Assembly: GCA_947311115.1 (NCBI GenBank)
Contig: CAMZKE010000126.1
Coordinates: forward strand, 1 to 38,232
DNA: 38,232 nucleotides
Direction: 5' to 3'
Source: an uncultured Bacteroidales bacterium
GTDB taxonomy: Bacteria; Bacteroidota; Bacteroidia; Bacteroidales; JAFGXI01
Shown here: piece by piece, positions 9,081-18,434 of the stretch
Layout: each line of letters starts with the position of its first letter
How positions within the stretch are numbered: the first letter of the stretch is position 1
Program-made: the position numbers and the translations under genes
The notes under the pieces: model-generated
Databases searched by the model: none
What the model saw: the letters and a program-made list of their open reading frames with translations, nothing else
Told to the model about the DNA's origin: nothing

Positions 9081-9575
9081 ATGGCTACATCATTAAAAAA
9101 TTTATCAGATTACGATGCAAGTAAAGTATCTTCTGCAGAGGATATGAAGTTTGGAATTGTTGTTGCTGAATGGAATCCTGAAATTACAAATGCATTACTT
9201 GAAGGAGCTGTGAAATCGCTTTTAAAACACAATGCCAAAGAAGAAGATATTTATATAAAACATGTACCGGGAAGTTACGAATTGCCATTAGGTGCTCAGT
9301 TGTTTCTTGAAGATACAGATGTTGATGCTGTTATTATTTTAGGTTGTGTTATTCAAGGTGAAACACGTCATTTCGATTTTATTTGCGATGCTGTAGGGCA
9401 GGGTGTTATGAAGTTGAGTTTAGATTATATTACTCCTGTAATTTTTGGTTTGCTTACAACAAACAATCAGCAACAAGCTATTGATAGAGCCGGGGGCAAG
9501 CATGGAAATAAAGGCGATGAAGCAGCAATTACTGCCATTAAAATGGTTGATTTAGTGAAGAGTAGTTCTAAATAA
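9081..9575 (+). CDS. ribH: 6,7-dimethyl-8-ribityllumazine synthase
   Basis: Penultimate riboflavin enzyme: condenses 5-amino-6-(D-ribitylamino)uracil with 3,4-dihydroxy-2-butanone 4-phosphate to dimethylribityllumazine. 164 residues, normal length. Seen: VAEWNPEITNALLEGA (ring-binding Trp/Asn region), HVPGSYELPLGAQ, the GCVIQGETRHFDFI segment with the catalytic His (about residue 95) and PVIFGLLTTNNQQQA, followed by GNKGDEAA. The protein normally assembles into pentamers or 60-mers in the cytosol. The start ATG at 9081 comes about 20 nt after a terminator hairpin, so expression probably depends on readthrough from the TPR gene. The last 8 nt overlap the convergent radC-like gene. No other rib genes are in the window. 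Confidence 0.97.
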   Translation: MATSLKNLSDYDASKVSSAEDMKFGIVVAEWNPEITNALLEGAVKSLLKHNAKEEDIYIKHVPGSYELPLGAQLFLEDTDVDAVIILGCVIQGETRHFDFICDAVGQGVMKLSLDYITPVIFGLLTTNNQQQAIDRAGGKHGNKGDEAAITAIKMVDLVKSSSK

Positions 9576-10257
9576 TACCTTCGTCAGCGAAACTGTAATA
9601 GCCGTTTGATGTAATTATTAAGTGGTCTAAAGTTGAAATGTCAAATAGTTTTGATGCGTCCTTAATTTTATTGGTGATGTTAATATCTACTTGGCTGGGT
9701 TTTGTATTACCTGATGGATGGTTATGAACCAAAATTATTGCACTTGTGTAATTTAATATTGCTTCTTTTAGTATTATTTTAACATCAATAACTGTTCCTG
9801 TAATACCTCCCTGACTTAGCTTAAATTTTTTAATTATTTTATTGCTTCTGCTTAAATGCAGAATCCAAAATTCTTCGTGGTTTAAATCGCCAAGAGTTGG
9901 GTGCATAATTTTGTAAATATCCTTGCTTGAAGTAATTTTTAAATCTTTTTTAAAGCCATCTAAAACACGCCTTTTGCTAAGCTCTAGAGCAGTTATTATT
10001 GAAATTGCTTTTGCTTCTCCAATTCCATTAAATTGTGTTAATTCATTTACGGTTAGTTTTCCTATATTGTTTAAATTATTGCCGTAAGTGTTTAAAATAT
10101 GTTTGGCTAATTCAACAGCAGATTGAGTTTTGTTACCGGAACCTAAAATAATAGCCAGCAATTCTGAATTACTCAAAGAAGATATACCCTTTGAGAGTAA
10201 TTTCTCTCTTGGGCGGTCTTCTTCCGATAAGTTCTTTATTGTTAGATGTTTACTCAA
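9568..10257 (-). CDS. radC: RadC/MPN-family JAMM protein
   Basis: 229 residues, family length. The N-terminal third is a helix-hairpin-helix-like domain (SNSELLAIILGSGNK, about 27-41; FNGIGEAKAISI, about 69-80). The C-terminal JAB1/MPN domain carries the zinc motif HNHPSGNTKPSQVD (about 177-190), with its partner Glu in the ILKEAILN segment (about 162). RadC was once tied to DNA repair, but the family's biochemical role is still unsettled; the motif predicts a metal-dependent hydrolase fold. It is the last gene of the enolase-led run: its ATG lies 2 nt after the stop of the metallophosphoesterase gene. Its 3' end overlaps ribH by 8 nt on the opposite strand. Confidence 0.92.
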   Translation of the reverse strand: MSKHLTIKNLSEEDRPREKLLSKGISSLSNSELLAIILGSGNKTQSAVELAKHILNTYGNNLNNIGKLTVNELTQFNGIGEAKAISIITALELSKRRVLDGFKKDLKITSSKDIYKIMHPTLGDLNHEEFWILHLSRSNKIIKKFKLSQGGITGTVIDVKIILKEAILNYTSAIILVHNHPSGNTKPSQVDINITNKIKDASKLFDISTLDHLIITSNGYYSFADEGII

Positions 10258-10259
10258 TA

Positions 10260-12134
10260 TTATTTTAATTTAAAATGTTCTATTTCTTCTAAAGTATCAG
10301 GGTTTATAATTCTTACATTTATTTTTGTACCATCAACATCAATTAATACTAATGCGTGCTGAGTTGTAAATCCACTAGCAAACTCACTCCAAGGTAATTC
10401 TTCTTGTGCATAATACGGAGCCCCAGCTGAACCATTATTTATTTGGTATAAAATTCTATTTAATTTTATATGTGGTTTGTCGTAGTTTTTTGGGTAGCGT
10501 TTCATTTTATCGTTAATTAGTAGTTTGCAATAATTATGCTCATCTCCGGTTAGTAGTGCTACTACTTTTGTGGTTTTGTTTACAACAATATCTAAAAATT
10601 CATCTCTGCGTTCAATTATACCTTTTTCAACAGGTTTTCCCGCAACAATTGGTCTGATTTTATTGTTTCCGTTATACCACATATCGTTGTATGCGTGTCC
10701 TCCGTTAGGGAAAACAGGAGTATGTAATGTTACAAAAACATTATCAATTTTATCGTCGTTTTCAAATTTTGCAAGTGTCTGTTTTAACCATTTTAATTGA
10801 TTGTCCATAATGTACGCGTGCATATTTCCACTTGTTTCAGGTACTCTGTCTAAAAGGGTTGCGTACCAGTAGTTTGAGTTCAATACAACAATTGCTGTAT
10901 TACCATAAGTGTAATTATAAACAGTTTCGTTATACGGTGGAAAATCAATTGTATTTTCGCTTGGGTCGTATTTATTGTCGTCTTCTGTTGTTAATTCACT
11001 TTCGGGTAAAACAAAATTATCGGCAAAAATAGCTTCTGCACTCATCGAGTCAAAAGGGAATTTATCAATACCAATAGGAAAATGTAAACCCATCATTGGG
11101 AAAGTATTTATTAATGCTTCGTGGTTTCCTTGTGCAACATAAATAGGAATGTAATGCCCGTAAGGTTCTACAGATTTTTTCCAGTTTGCGTATTGTAAAT
11201 TTATTTGGTCTATTGAGTTTGAGTAGCCATCTATTAAATCACCGGAGAATTGCATAAATGCAACATTTTCTTTTACTGCTAAGGCAGATAATTTTTTCAT
11301 TATATATGCGTTTACTCCAAAAATATCGCGTTCGCCACCACCTTGTCCGGTACGGCTATCGCTTGCATACGCAAATGTGAATGGTGTTTTTTCTCCTTTT
11401 TTGGGTGCTGTTTTTAAGTTGTATTCATATTTAAACTCATCGCATTTAACACTGTAATTGTATTTTTTTGCAGGTTCTAAATCCTTAATTGTAAAACTGT
11501 GAAAATATTTAGCATTTTCATCGGTAAAATCTGTTTTGTTTATGGTTAGTGTTGTTTTTACCTTGTAATTAGTTTTGTACCAGATGGTTGCTTTTGTGTC
11601 TTTTAACTTACTAATAAAAGGTCCTTCAATAATTGTTGGTGAAGGAGAAAAGTTTTTTTCGTTAAATTTAAAATTTATTCTTCCATCATAAATAAAAAAG
11701 CCTTTATCGTCAACAATACGATAACCAATTGTTCCTTTTTTGTGGTATTCCCAATTAATCATATCGTATTTGCCTGACATTCTTGAAATATCCAATTCTG
11801 CAATACCGTTTTTTATTCTAGCTGGTTTTTTAAAAAATACAGGGTATTCGAAACTACCATCGTTATAATTTATAAAACCATAATACATAGTGCCATTTAG
11901 GTTTTCATTTTTAAAATCGTATTTTAATCCATGTTCTGTACCTTCGGGGTTTATTACTATTTCAGCGTATTTATATCTTGCACGTTCTTTTAATTGGTGT
12001 AAATCTGCATCTTGCCATCGTAAAATTAATGTATCGCCACTATATCTTAAATTTGAATAAGATTTAGGTATTTCTGTCTGTGCATTTATAAGTGTTGCAA
12101 TAATCACTAAACTACTTAATAGTATTTTTCTCAT
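10260..12134 (-). CDS. Secreted calcineurin-like metallophosphoesterase with purple-acid-phosphatase-type Ig/Fn3 domain
   Basis: 624 residues with a signal peptide (1-18, ending INAQ), so periplasmic or outer-surface. After a beta-rich N-terminal region, about 165-245 looks like the Fn3-like domain of purple acid phosphatases (PTIIEGPFISKLKDTKATIW start, LEPAKKYNYSV end). The metallophosphoesterase motifs come in order: SDSRTGQ (about 258), SGDLIDG (about 298), QGNHEA (about 336), TLHTP (about 469) and TGDEHNY (about 533). Block one reads D-S-R where the classical motif has D-x-H, a form also seen in some relatives. No T9SS sorting domain is visible. Substrate unknown; a phosphate-scavenging phosphatase or phosphodiesterase is plausible. 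It sits between the SLC13-type transporter (24 nt upstream) and radC. Confidence 0.88.
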   Translation of the reverse strand: MRKILLSSLVIIATLINAQTEIPKSYSNLRYSGDTLILRWQDADLHQLKERARYKYAEIVINPEGTEHGLKYDFKNENLNGTMYYGFINYNDGSFEYPVFFKKPARIKNGIAELDISRMSGKYDMINWEYHKKGTIGYRIVDDKGFFIYDGRINFKFNEKNFSPSPTIIEGPFISKLKDTKATIWYKTNYKVKTTLTINKTDFTDENAKYFHSFTIKDLEPAKKYNYSVKCDEFKYEYNLKTAPKKGEKTPFTFAYASDSRTGQGGGERDIFGVNAYIMKKLSALAVKENVAFMQFSGDLIDGYSNSIDQINLQYANWKKSVEPYGHYIPIYVAQGNHEALINTFPMMGLHFPIGIDKFPFDSMSAEAIFADNFVLPESELTTEDDNKYDPSENTIDFPPYNETVYNYTYGNTAIVVLNSNYWYATLLDRVPETSGNMHAYIMDNQLKWLKQTLAKFENDDKIDNVFVTLHTPVFPNGGHAYNDMWYNGNNKIRPIVAGKPVEKGIIERRDEFLDIVVNKTTKVVALLTGDEHNYCKLLINDKMKRYPKNYDKPHIKLNRILYQINNGSAGAPYYAQEELPWSEFASGFTTQHALVLIDVDGTKINVRIINPDTLEEIEHFKLK

Positions 12135-12158
12135 TGTTTAAATTTGTTTTGTTATTAA

Positions 12159-13949
12159 TTATGTTTGCCAATTATACACAAAATATAAATTGTATAAAAT
12201 TGTTACGGCAACTATCATGTATAAAATTGTTAAAGGAAAACCGACTCTAAAATAATCTTTAAATTTATAACCTCCCGGACCATACACCATAAGGTTTGTT
12301 TGGTATCCTATAGGTGTCATAAAGTTTGCTGCAGAAGCAAAAGCAACTATTAGAACAAATGGTGTTGGGTTCCAGCCCATATCAAGTGCTACTGATAACG
12401 AAATAGGAAACATTATTGCTACTGATGCCAGATTGGTTATAAACGAAGCTAAAATTGCTGTTATAAAGTAAATTCCAAACATAATACCAATAAGTCCGAG
12501 TGGCATCATAATATTAATAAATTCTTGACCAATCATTTGAGCAACACCTGTTTTACGCATTGCAATACCTAGAGCTAATGAAAGTACAATTATTATTGCA
12601 AGGTTAAAATCGATACTTTTGTGCAAATCTTTTGGTGAGGCTATACCTAAGCTTAAAATTAGAATAAATAATATTGTTAATCCGTGAAATAGTGGTAAAA
12701 TGTGCAATGCTGAAAGTGCAATGGCTAATGCTGTGCCACCGAGTAAAATAATTGATTTGTAAGGTTTTATTTCTGATAAGTCTTTAATTTTTGATATAAA
12801 ATAAAAATCATAAATATCAGCTCGGTTTGTTAAATCTTCGCCGGCAAATAGAAGTAAAGCGTCTCCGGCTTTAAATTTAATTTCACCAATTTTACCTCTG
12901 AGTTTTTCTCCATTTCTATGTATTGCAATAATTGCTGCATCATATTTACTCCTAAAGTTTGCTTCCTTTACTGTTTTGTTTATTAATGTTGAGTTATGAG
13001 ATATAACAACCTCAACCATTTCGGTATGTTTTTTCTTTTTTAACATACCTACTTGAGGGAAAATAAGCTCTGAATTATTGTTAACAAAATCGGCTATAGT
13101 TTCAGTGTCGCCGGCAAAAACCAGTATGTCGTTTGCGGCAAGAACTGTTTCTGGAGTAACTGCTACTAAATCAATATCATTTCTTATTATTTCTACAAGA
13201 AACAAACCGGGTAAATCTCTTAATTCAGCTTCTTCTACGGTTTTCCACACAAGATTCGAATCTGGTCTTATTTGAGCTTCAACAGTATATTTTCTATTTG
13301 ATTTTTCTTTCTCATCTTTGGTTTTGCAGTTGCTTGGTAATAATCTATGTCCAACAGTAAGCATATATACAAAACCAATTATTACCATTGGAATACCAAC
13401 CCATGCAAACTCAAAAAAGTGTAGCATTGGCAAGTCTTTAATTATCATTTGGTCTTCTACCATTCCTTTAACAATAAGGTTGGTTGATGTACCTATAATT
13501 GTAACCGTTCCGCCAAGTATTGCTGCGTATGATAACGGAATTAATAGTTTTGATTGTGCTATACCTGTCTTCTTACTCCACGAATTAACATAAGGCATCA
13601 TTACAGCAACAAGTGGTGTATTATTTAAAAATGCCGAGAATGCAGCAACTAACGACATCATTTGAAACATAAATTTTTTATACGATGTTGCTTTTTTAAA
13701 TACTAAATCGAATATTAGTTCAATTACCGAGTTTCGTCTAATAATATCGCCAAGAAGAAGTAATAATATTATTATCATTACATTTTCGTTGGCAAAACCG
13801 CTTAATATTTCTTTTGGTGATAGTATTCCAAAAACACCTAATGTGCCTATTGCAATAATAAAAGTAAATGCAGGACCAACTATTTCTTTGTATAATGATA
13901 CAAGTATAAAAGCTAAAACAATAAATACTAATATTGTGTTAAAATCCAT
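12159..13949 (-). CDS. SLC13/DASS-family anion symporter with two RCK_C (TrkA-C) domains
   Basis: 596 residues. Hydrophobic blocks at about 1-200 and 390-596 give roughly 11-12 membrane segments. Between them is a cytoplasmic insert with two TrkA-C/RCK_C domains (about 220-291 and 305-372, each ending in an ILVFAG or LLLFAG strand). Seen signatures: FLNNTPLVAVMMPYV and GTSTNLIVKGM in the first half, and the mirror pair FITNLASVAIMFPI and TPIGYQTNLMVYGPGGY in the second, which are the paired hairpins of the DASS/SLC13 fold. Substrates in this family are sulfate, phosphate or dicarboxylates, usually with Na+; which one cannot be told here. Neighbouring a secreted phosphatase makes phosphate possible, but this is a guess. 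Confidence 0.92.
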   Translation of the reverse strand: MDFNTILVFIVLAFILVSLYKEIVGPAFTFIIAIGTLGVFGILSPKEILSGFANENVMIIILLLLLGDIIRRNSVIELIFDLVFKKATSYKKFMFQMMSLVAAFSAFLNNTPLVAVMMPYVNSWSKKTGIAQSKLLIPLSYAAILGGTVTIIGTSTNLIVKGMVEDQMIIKDLPMLHFFEFAWVGIPMVIIGFVYMLTVGHRLLPSNCKTKDEKEKSNRKYTVEAQIRPDSNLVWKTVEEAELRDLPGLFLVEIIRNDIDLVAVTPETVLAANDILVFAGDTETIADFVNNNSELIFPQVGMLKKKKHTEMVEVVISHNSTLINKTVKEANFRSKYDAAIIAIHRNGEKLRGKIGEIKFKAGDALLLFAGEDLTNRADIYDFYFISKIKDLSEIKPYKSIILLGGTALAIALSALHILPLFHGLTILFILILSLGIASPKDLHKSIDFNLAIIIVLSLALGIAMRKTGVAQMIGQEFINIMMPLGLIGIMFGIYFITAILASFITNLASVAIMFPISLSVALDMGWNPTPFVLIVAFASAANFMTPIGYQTNLMVYGPGGYKFKDYFRVGFPLTILYMIVAVTILYNLYFVYNWQT

Positions 13950-13966
13950 TATTTACATTTGTTGAT

Positions 13967-14611
13967 TTAGTAACTAAAATCAATAGAATTATAGGAATCT
14001 ACATTGCAAAAAACTGATTTTGTACCGCTGGATTCATTCCCATTTTTTGCTTTTACCCATTCAAAAACAACCTCTTGGTTTCCTATAACATTACAAGTGT
14101 ATTCTTCATCTATATCAGTGCCTTTAAACTCTGATGTTTCTGAGCAACTTCCTATTGCATTAATATACCCGTTTGTTATTTTATATCGAAAATAATCATC
14201 GCTATTTATTGGATTGTTGTTTTTTACGGTTATTGTAATTTCAGCAGAAGGATTTATTGTAAAGTTTTTAGAAAATACACCATCATTAAAATTGCTTGAA
14301 TTAAAAACTTCTTCAATAGTAAAATATTTGTATTTTGAAATTGCAATCTTGTATTCTGAAATATTTTCTCTTTCAAATTCTATTGAGAAATTACCATTAG
14401 CATCAGTTTTACCGGTTTTTAATGTTTGAAAATTAGCATTATATGTTCCTGCTTGAACTTTTTTTCCAAATACAGAAATTGATACATCTGCTGTATTGCC
14501 ATTTGAGCTGTTAATTTTACCGTTAACCGTAAGCATTTCAGTATCCTTCTTACAACTAAATGTTATAAGAAGGATAATTAGAAATGATAATATGTATTTA
14601 TATAATCTCAA
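13967..14611 (-). CDS. Exported lipoprotein with possible carboxypeptidase-regulatory-like (Ig-fold) domain
   Basis: 214 residues. The start is a TTG at 14611, 2 nt after the enolase stop. It is preferred because the next in-frame ATG (residue 25) would lose the signal sequence, which is a hydrophobic stretch ending in a lipobox (LITFSC, Cys at about residue 20). The mature part starts with charged residues (KKDTE). About residues 28-100 look like a carboxypeptidase-regulatory or transthyretin-type beta sandwich (VNGKINSSNG, then GKTDANGNFSIEF). The C-terminal half has several Cys residues and is not recognised. Likely lipid-anchored in the outer membrane. Function unknown; its place in the enolase run is probably incidental co-transcription. 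Confidence 0.75.
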   Translation of the reverse strand: MRLYKYILSFLIILLITFSCKKDTEMLTVNGKINSSNGNTADVSISVFGKKVQAGTYNANFQTLKTGKTDANGNFSIEFERENISEYKIAISKYKYFTIEEVFNSSNFNDGVFSKNFTINPSAEITITVKNNNPINSDDYFRYKITNGYINAIGSCSETSEFKGTDIDEEYTCNVIGNQEVVFEWVKAKNGNESSGTKSVFCNVDSYNSIDFSY

Positions 14612-14613
14612 AT

Positions 14614-15915
<1,302 letters not shown>

Positions 15916-15950
15916 TTATTTTAATTATGAACTTATAAAGGTATAGATTT

Positions 15951-15982
15951 TTGAAATAATTATCAAAAGTATTTTATCTTTA
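15951..15982 (+). promoter_or_regulatory. Probable promoter of the TamL-like gene, back to back with the eno promoter
   Basis: TTG at 15951-15953, a 21-nt spacer and TATCTTTA at 15975-15982 (last base off consensus). The minus-strand TACTTTTG of eno (15964-15971) lies inside the spacer, so the two promoters interleave. Confidence 0.45.
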
Positions 15983-15999
15983 CGCAAAAATTATATTTA

Positions 16000-18279
16000 G
16001 TGATAAAAAAAACGGCGTTATATATTATTAATTTAATTATTATTATTGCTATGTTTTCGTGTTCAAACATTAAATATTTAGCTGATAATGAACAACTTTA
16101 TATTGGTTCCGAAATAAAAATAGAAAAAGAAAAAGCTGTAAAAATTACTAGCGACTTGCGTGATGAATTATCTGATGTAATTTATCCGGATGAAAATACA
16201 AAAATATTTGGAATGAGAATACCTTTGTCTATATATAGTAGAACAAAAGAGCCGAATAAGAAAAAAGGTTTAAGGTATTATTTAAAATATAAATTGGGCG
16301 AAGAACCTGTTTTATACAATCATGAAAATAACGATAAAGTAATAAAATTATTAAATAACAGGCTTGAAATAAATGGATTTTTTAATAATGAAATAAATGT
16401 TGAAACGAAAGTTAAGAATAAGAAAACAAAAGTTGTTTATAAAGTATTTCTAAAAAAGCCTTATTATATCGATACGGTTATTTATGTACTTGATAGTTCA
16501 TGCTCAGCAAAGTATATAATTAAAGCTAAAGAAAATACTCTTCTGCAAAAAGGTGATATTTATACTTTAAAAAATATTAAAAAAGAAAGAAAAAGAATAA
16601 GCGAATATATTAGAAATTTGGGCTACTTTAATTATAAAGAGGATTTTTTGCTATATAAGGCAGACACAATAGATAATAAGATTTCGTTTAATGTAGTGTT
16701 TAATAAAAATATTAAAGAGAAAGATTTAAAACAATATAGAATAAATAATGTTAATGTGTATGGTGGCTTTAAAAAAACTGAAAAAGAATATAGTTTAGAG
16801 AAGGTTAATAATATAAATTATTATTATAACAATAATTTATTTATACCACAAAAAATACTTAAAAATGTATTTTTTGTAAAAGATAGTTTGTATTCCGACT
16901 TTGCTTATAGAAGAACACTTTCTTATTATTATGCTTTAAATATAATTTCATTAACAACAGTTAGCTTTAATAAAATTGATACTTCTTTAAATTTGTTAGA
17001 TATTGATGTGCAATTGTTAAGGTCTAGTAAAAATTCTTTAGAAACTAAATTAACAGGCTTTACAAAATCAAATGGGTTTACAGGTCCTTCGGTTGAGATG
17101 ATTTTTTCTAATAAAAATATATTTAGAGGAGCTGAACAGTTGTCTTTTTCTATTGAAACAGGTATTGAAAAACAATTTGCGAATGATGAAACAAGTGTAG
17201 ATTATATTTTTAGAATTGCATTTAATTCGGTACTAAAGTTTCCTAATTTCACACCCGGTTTAACAAAAATAACAAGAAAAAGTGTGTATTTGCCATATTC
17301 GTATATTTCAACAGGTATAACATTTTTGAAATATAAACCTTCAATGGATATTATTCAAACCGATGCCTCTTACGGATATAAATGGTTTCCTAAAAATAAA
17401 ACAAGTTGGGTGTTTAAACCCATATCATTTGTGTTTCAGAAACAATATTTGTATGATGGTTTTGAGAATGACGATATCTTAGATTTGCCTTATGTTCCGT
17501 ACGGTATGAACGACCAATTTTCGTTAGGAAGTGACATAACATATACTATCTCTACTAAAGGAATTTCAAAAACTAGAAACGAAGTGTTTTTTAAATCAAC
17601 TTTTGATATTGCCGGTAATTTAATGTTTTTATTGTTCGAAAATATTGATAATGAAAAAAATAATGAGAAACCTTATAAATTACTAGGATTGCCTTTTGCA
17701 CAATATGCAAGAGTGGAATTTGATATTCGTTATTTTAGAAAATTAAAAGCTACTAATAAAATTGCAACAAGGTTGCTTACATATTTTTCTATACCGTATG
17801 GTAATTCAGTTGAGTTGCCTTTCTTTAAAAAATATTTTATTGGTGGACCTAACAGCGTTAGAGGTTTTAATACAGGAAGTATTGGTCCCGGTTCGTACAG
17901 AGCTAATGATAAAACTTATGATTTGCGTATTAATAACGGTGATATAAGACTTGAAGCAAATATTGAATATAGATTTAAAATTGCAGGATATTTTCATGGT
18001 GCTGCTTTTATTGATGCGGGTAATGTTTGGTTAAAAAACATTGATACATTGCGTCCCGGTGGCGAATTTGAATTAAATAGATTTTATAAAGAAATTGCAG
18101 TAGGTACAGGAATAGGTTTAAGAATGGATTTTAGTGTAATAGCAATTAGACTTGATTTAGGTATGCCATTAAGGAAGCCTTATTTACCGGAAGATACTCG
18201 TTGGATTTTTGCAAATAATATTGATATTTGGGGGCGACATAATTTAGTATTGAATTTTGCGATAGATTATCCGTTTTAG
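16000..18279 (+). CDS. TamL-like lipoprotein, BamA/TamA (Omp85) family outer membrane protein
   Basis: 759 residues from a GTG at 16000; the start fits a promoter 17 nt upstream, and the N-terminus is then a hydrophobic signal ending in a lipobox (IAMFSC, Cys at about 21). Residues about 25-310 are POTRA-like: alternating strands and helices with many Lys. About 330-759 form the 16-strand barrel with the Omp85 signature GGPNSVRGFNTG (about 615-626) and an aromatic C-terminal end (FAIDYPF). A lipid-anchored TamA relative is the Bacteroidota form called TamL, which works with TamB in moving lipids or proteins to the outer membrane. No tamB is next to it here. Coding is unusually AT-rich and Lys/Asn-rich in the POTRA part. 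Certain as an Omp85-family member; TamL assignment is likely. Confidence 0.88.
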   Translation: MIKKTALYIINLIIIIAMFSCSNIKYLADNEQLYIGSEIKIEKEKAVKITSDLRDELSDVIYPDENTKIFGMRIPLSIYSRTKEPNKKKGLRYYLKYKLGEEPVLYNHENNDKVIKLLNNRLEINGFFNNEINVETKVKNKKTKVVYKVFLKKPYYIDTVIYVLDSSCSAKYIIKAKENTLLQKGDIYTLKNIKKERKRISEYIRNLGYFNYKEDFLLYKADTIDNKISFNVVFNKNIKEKDLKQYRINNVNVYGGFKKTEKEYSLEKVNNINYYYNNNLFIPQKILKNVFFVKDSLYSDFAYRRTLSYYYALNIISLTTVSFNKIDTSLNLLDIDVQLLRSSKNSLETKLTGFTKSNGFTGPSVEMIFSNKNIFRGAEQLSFSIETGIEKQFANDETSVDYIFRIAFNSVLKFPNFTPGLTKITRKSVYLPYSYISTGITFLKYKPSMDIIQTDASYGYKWFPKNKTSWVFKPISFVFQKQYLYDGFENDDILDLPYVPYGMNDQFSLGSDITYTISTKGISKTRNEVFFKSTFDIAGNLMFLLFENIDNEKNNEKPYKLLGLPFAQYARVEFDIRYFRKLKATNKIATRLLTYFSIPYGNSVELPFFKKYFIGGPNSVRGFNTGSIGPGSYRANDKTYDLRINNGDIRLEANIEYRFKIAGYFHGAAFIDAGNVWLKNIDTLRPGGEFELNRFYKEIAVGTGIGLRMDFSVIAIRLDLGMPLRKPYLPEDTRWIFANNIDIWGRHNLVLNFAIDYPF

Positions 18280-18363
18280 CAACTCTACTGCTGTGTTTTT
18301 TATATTGCTGTAAATCAGGTGGTAAATATCTTATTTTACTATAGCTACTACTACATCATTATA

Positions 18364-18397
18364 AATAATGGTTTTTGATGTTACCTTTACCATTATT
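18364..18397. other. Hairpin in the 155-nt gap before the C25 protease gene
   Basis: AATAATGGT (18364-18372) pairs perfectly with ACCATTATT (18389-18397) across a 16-nt loop. There is no T-tract on either strand directly after it, so it is not a classic terminator. It lies 37 nt before the ATG and could be an operator or leader structure. Confidence 0.4.
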
Positions 18398-18434
18398 ACA
18401 TAGTCTTACTAATAGAAACTTTAAATAAATTATA

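Noticed and set aside
18364-18397. Hairpin as a terminator for the TamL-like gene
   Set aside because: No T-run follows on either strand, and it lies closer to the downstream ATG than to the upstream stop.
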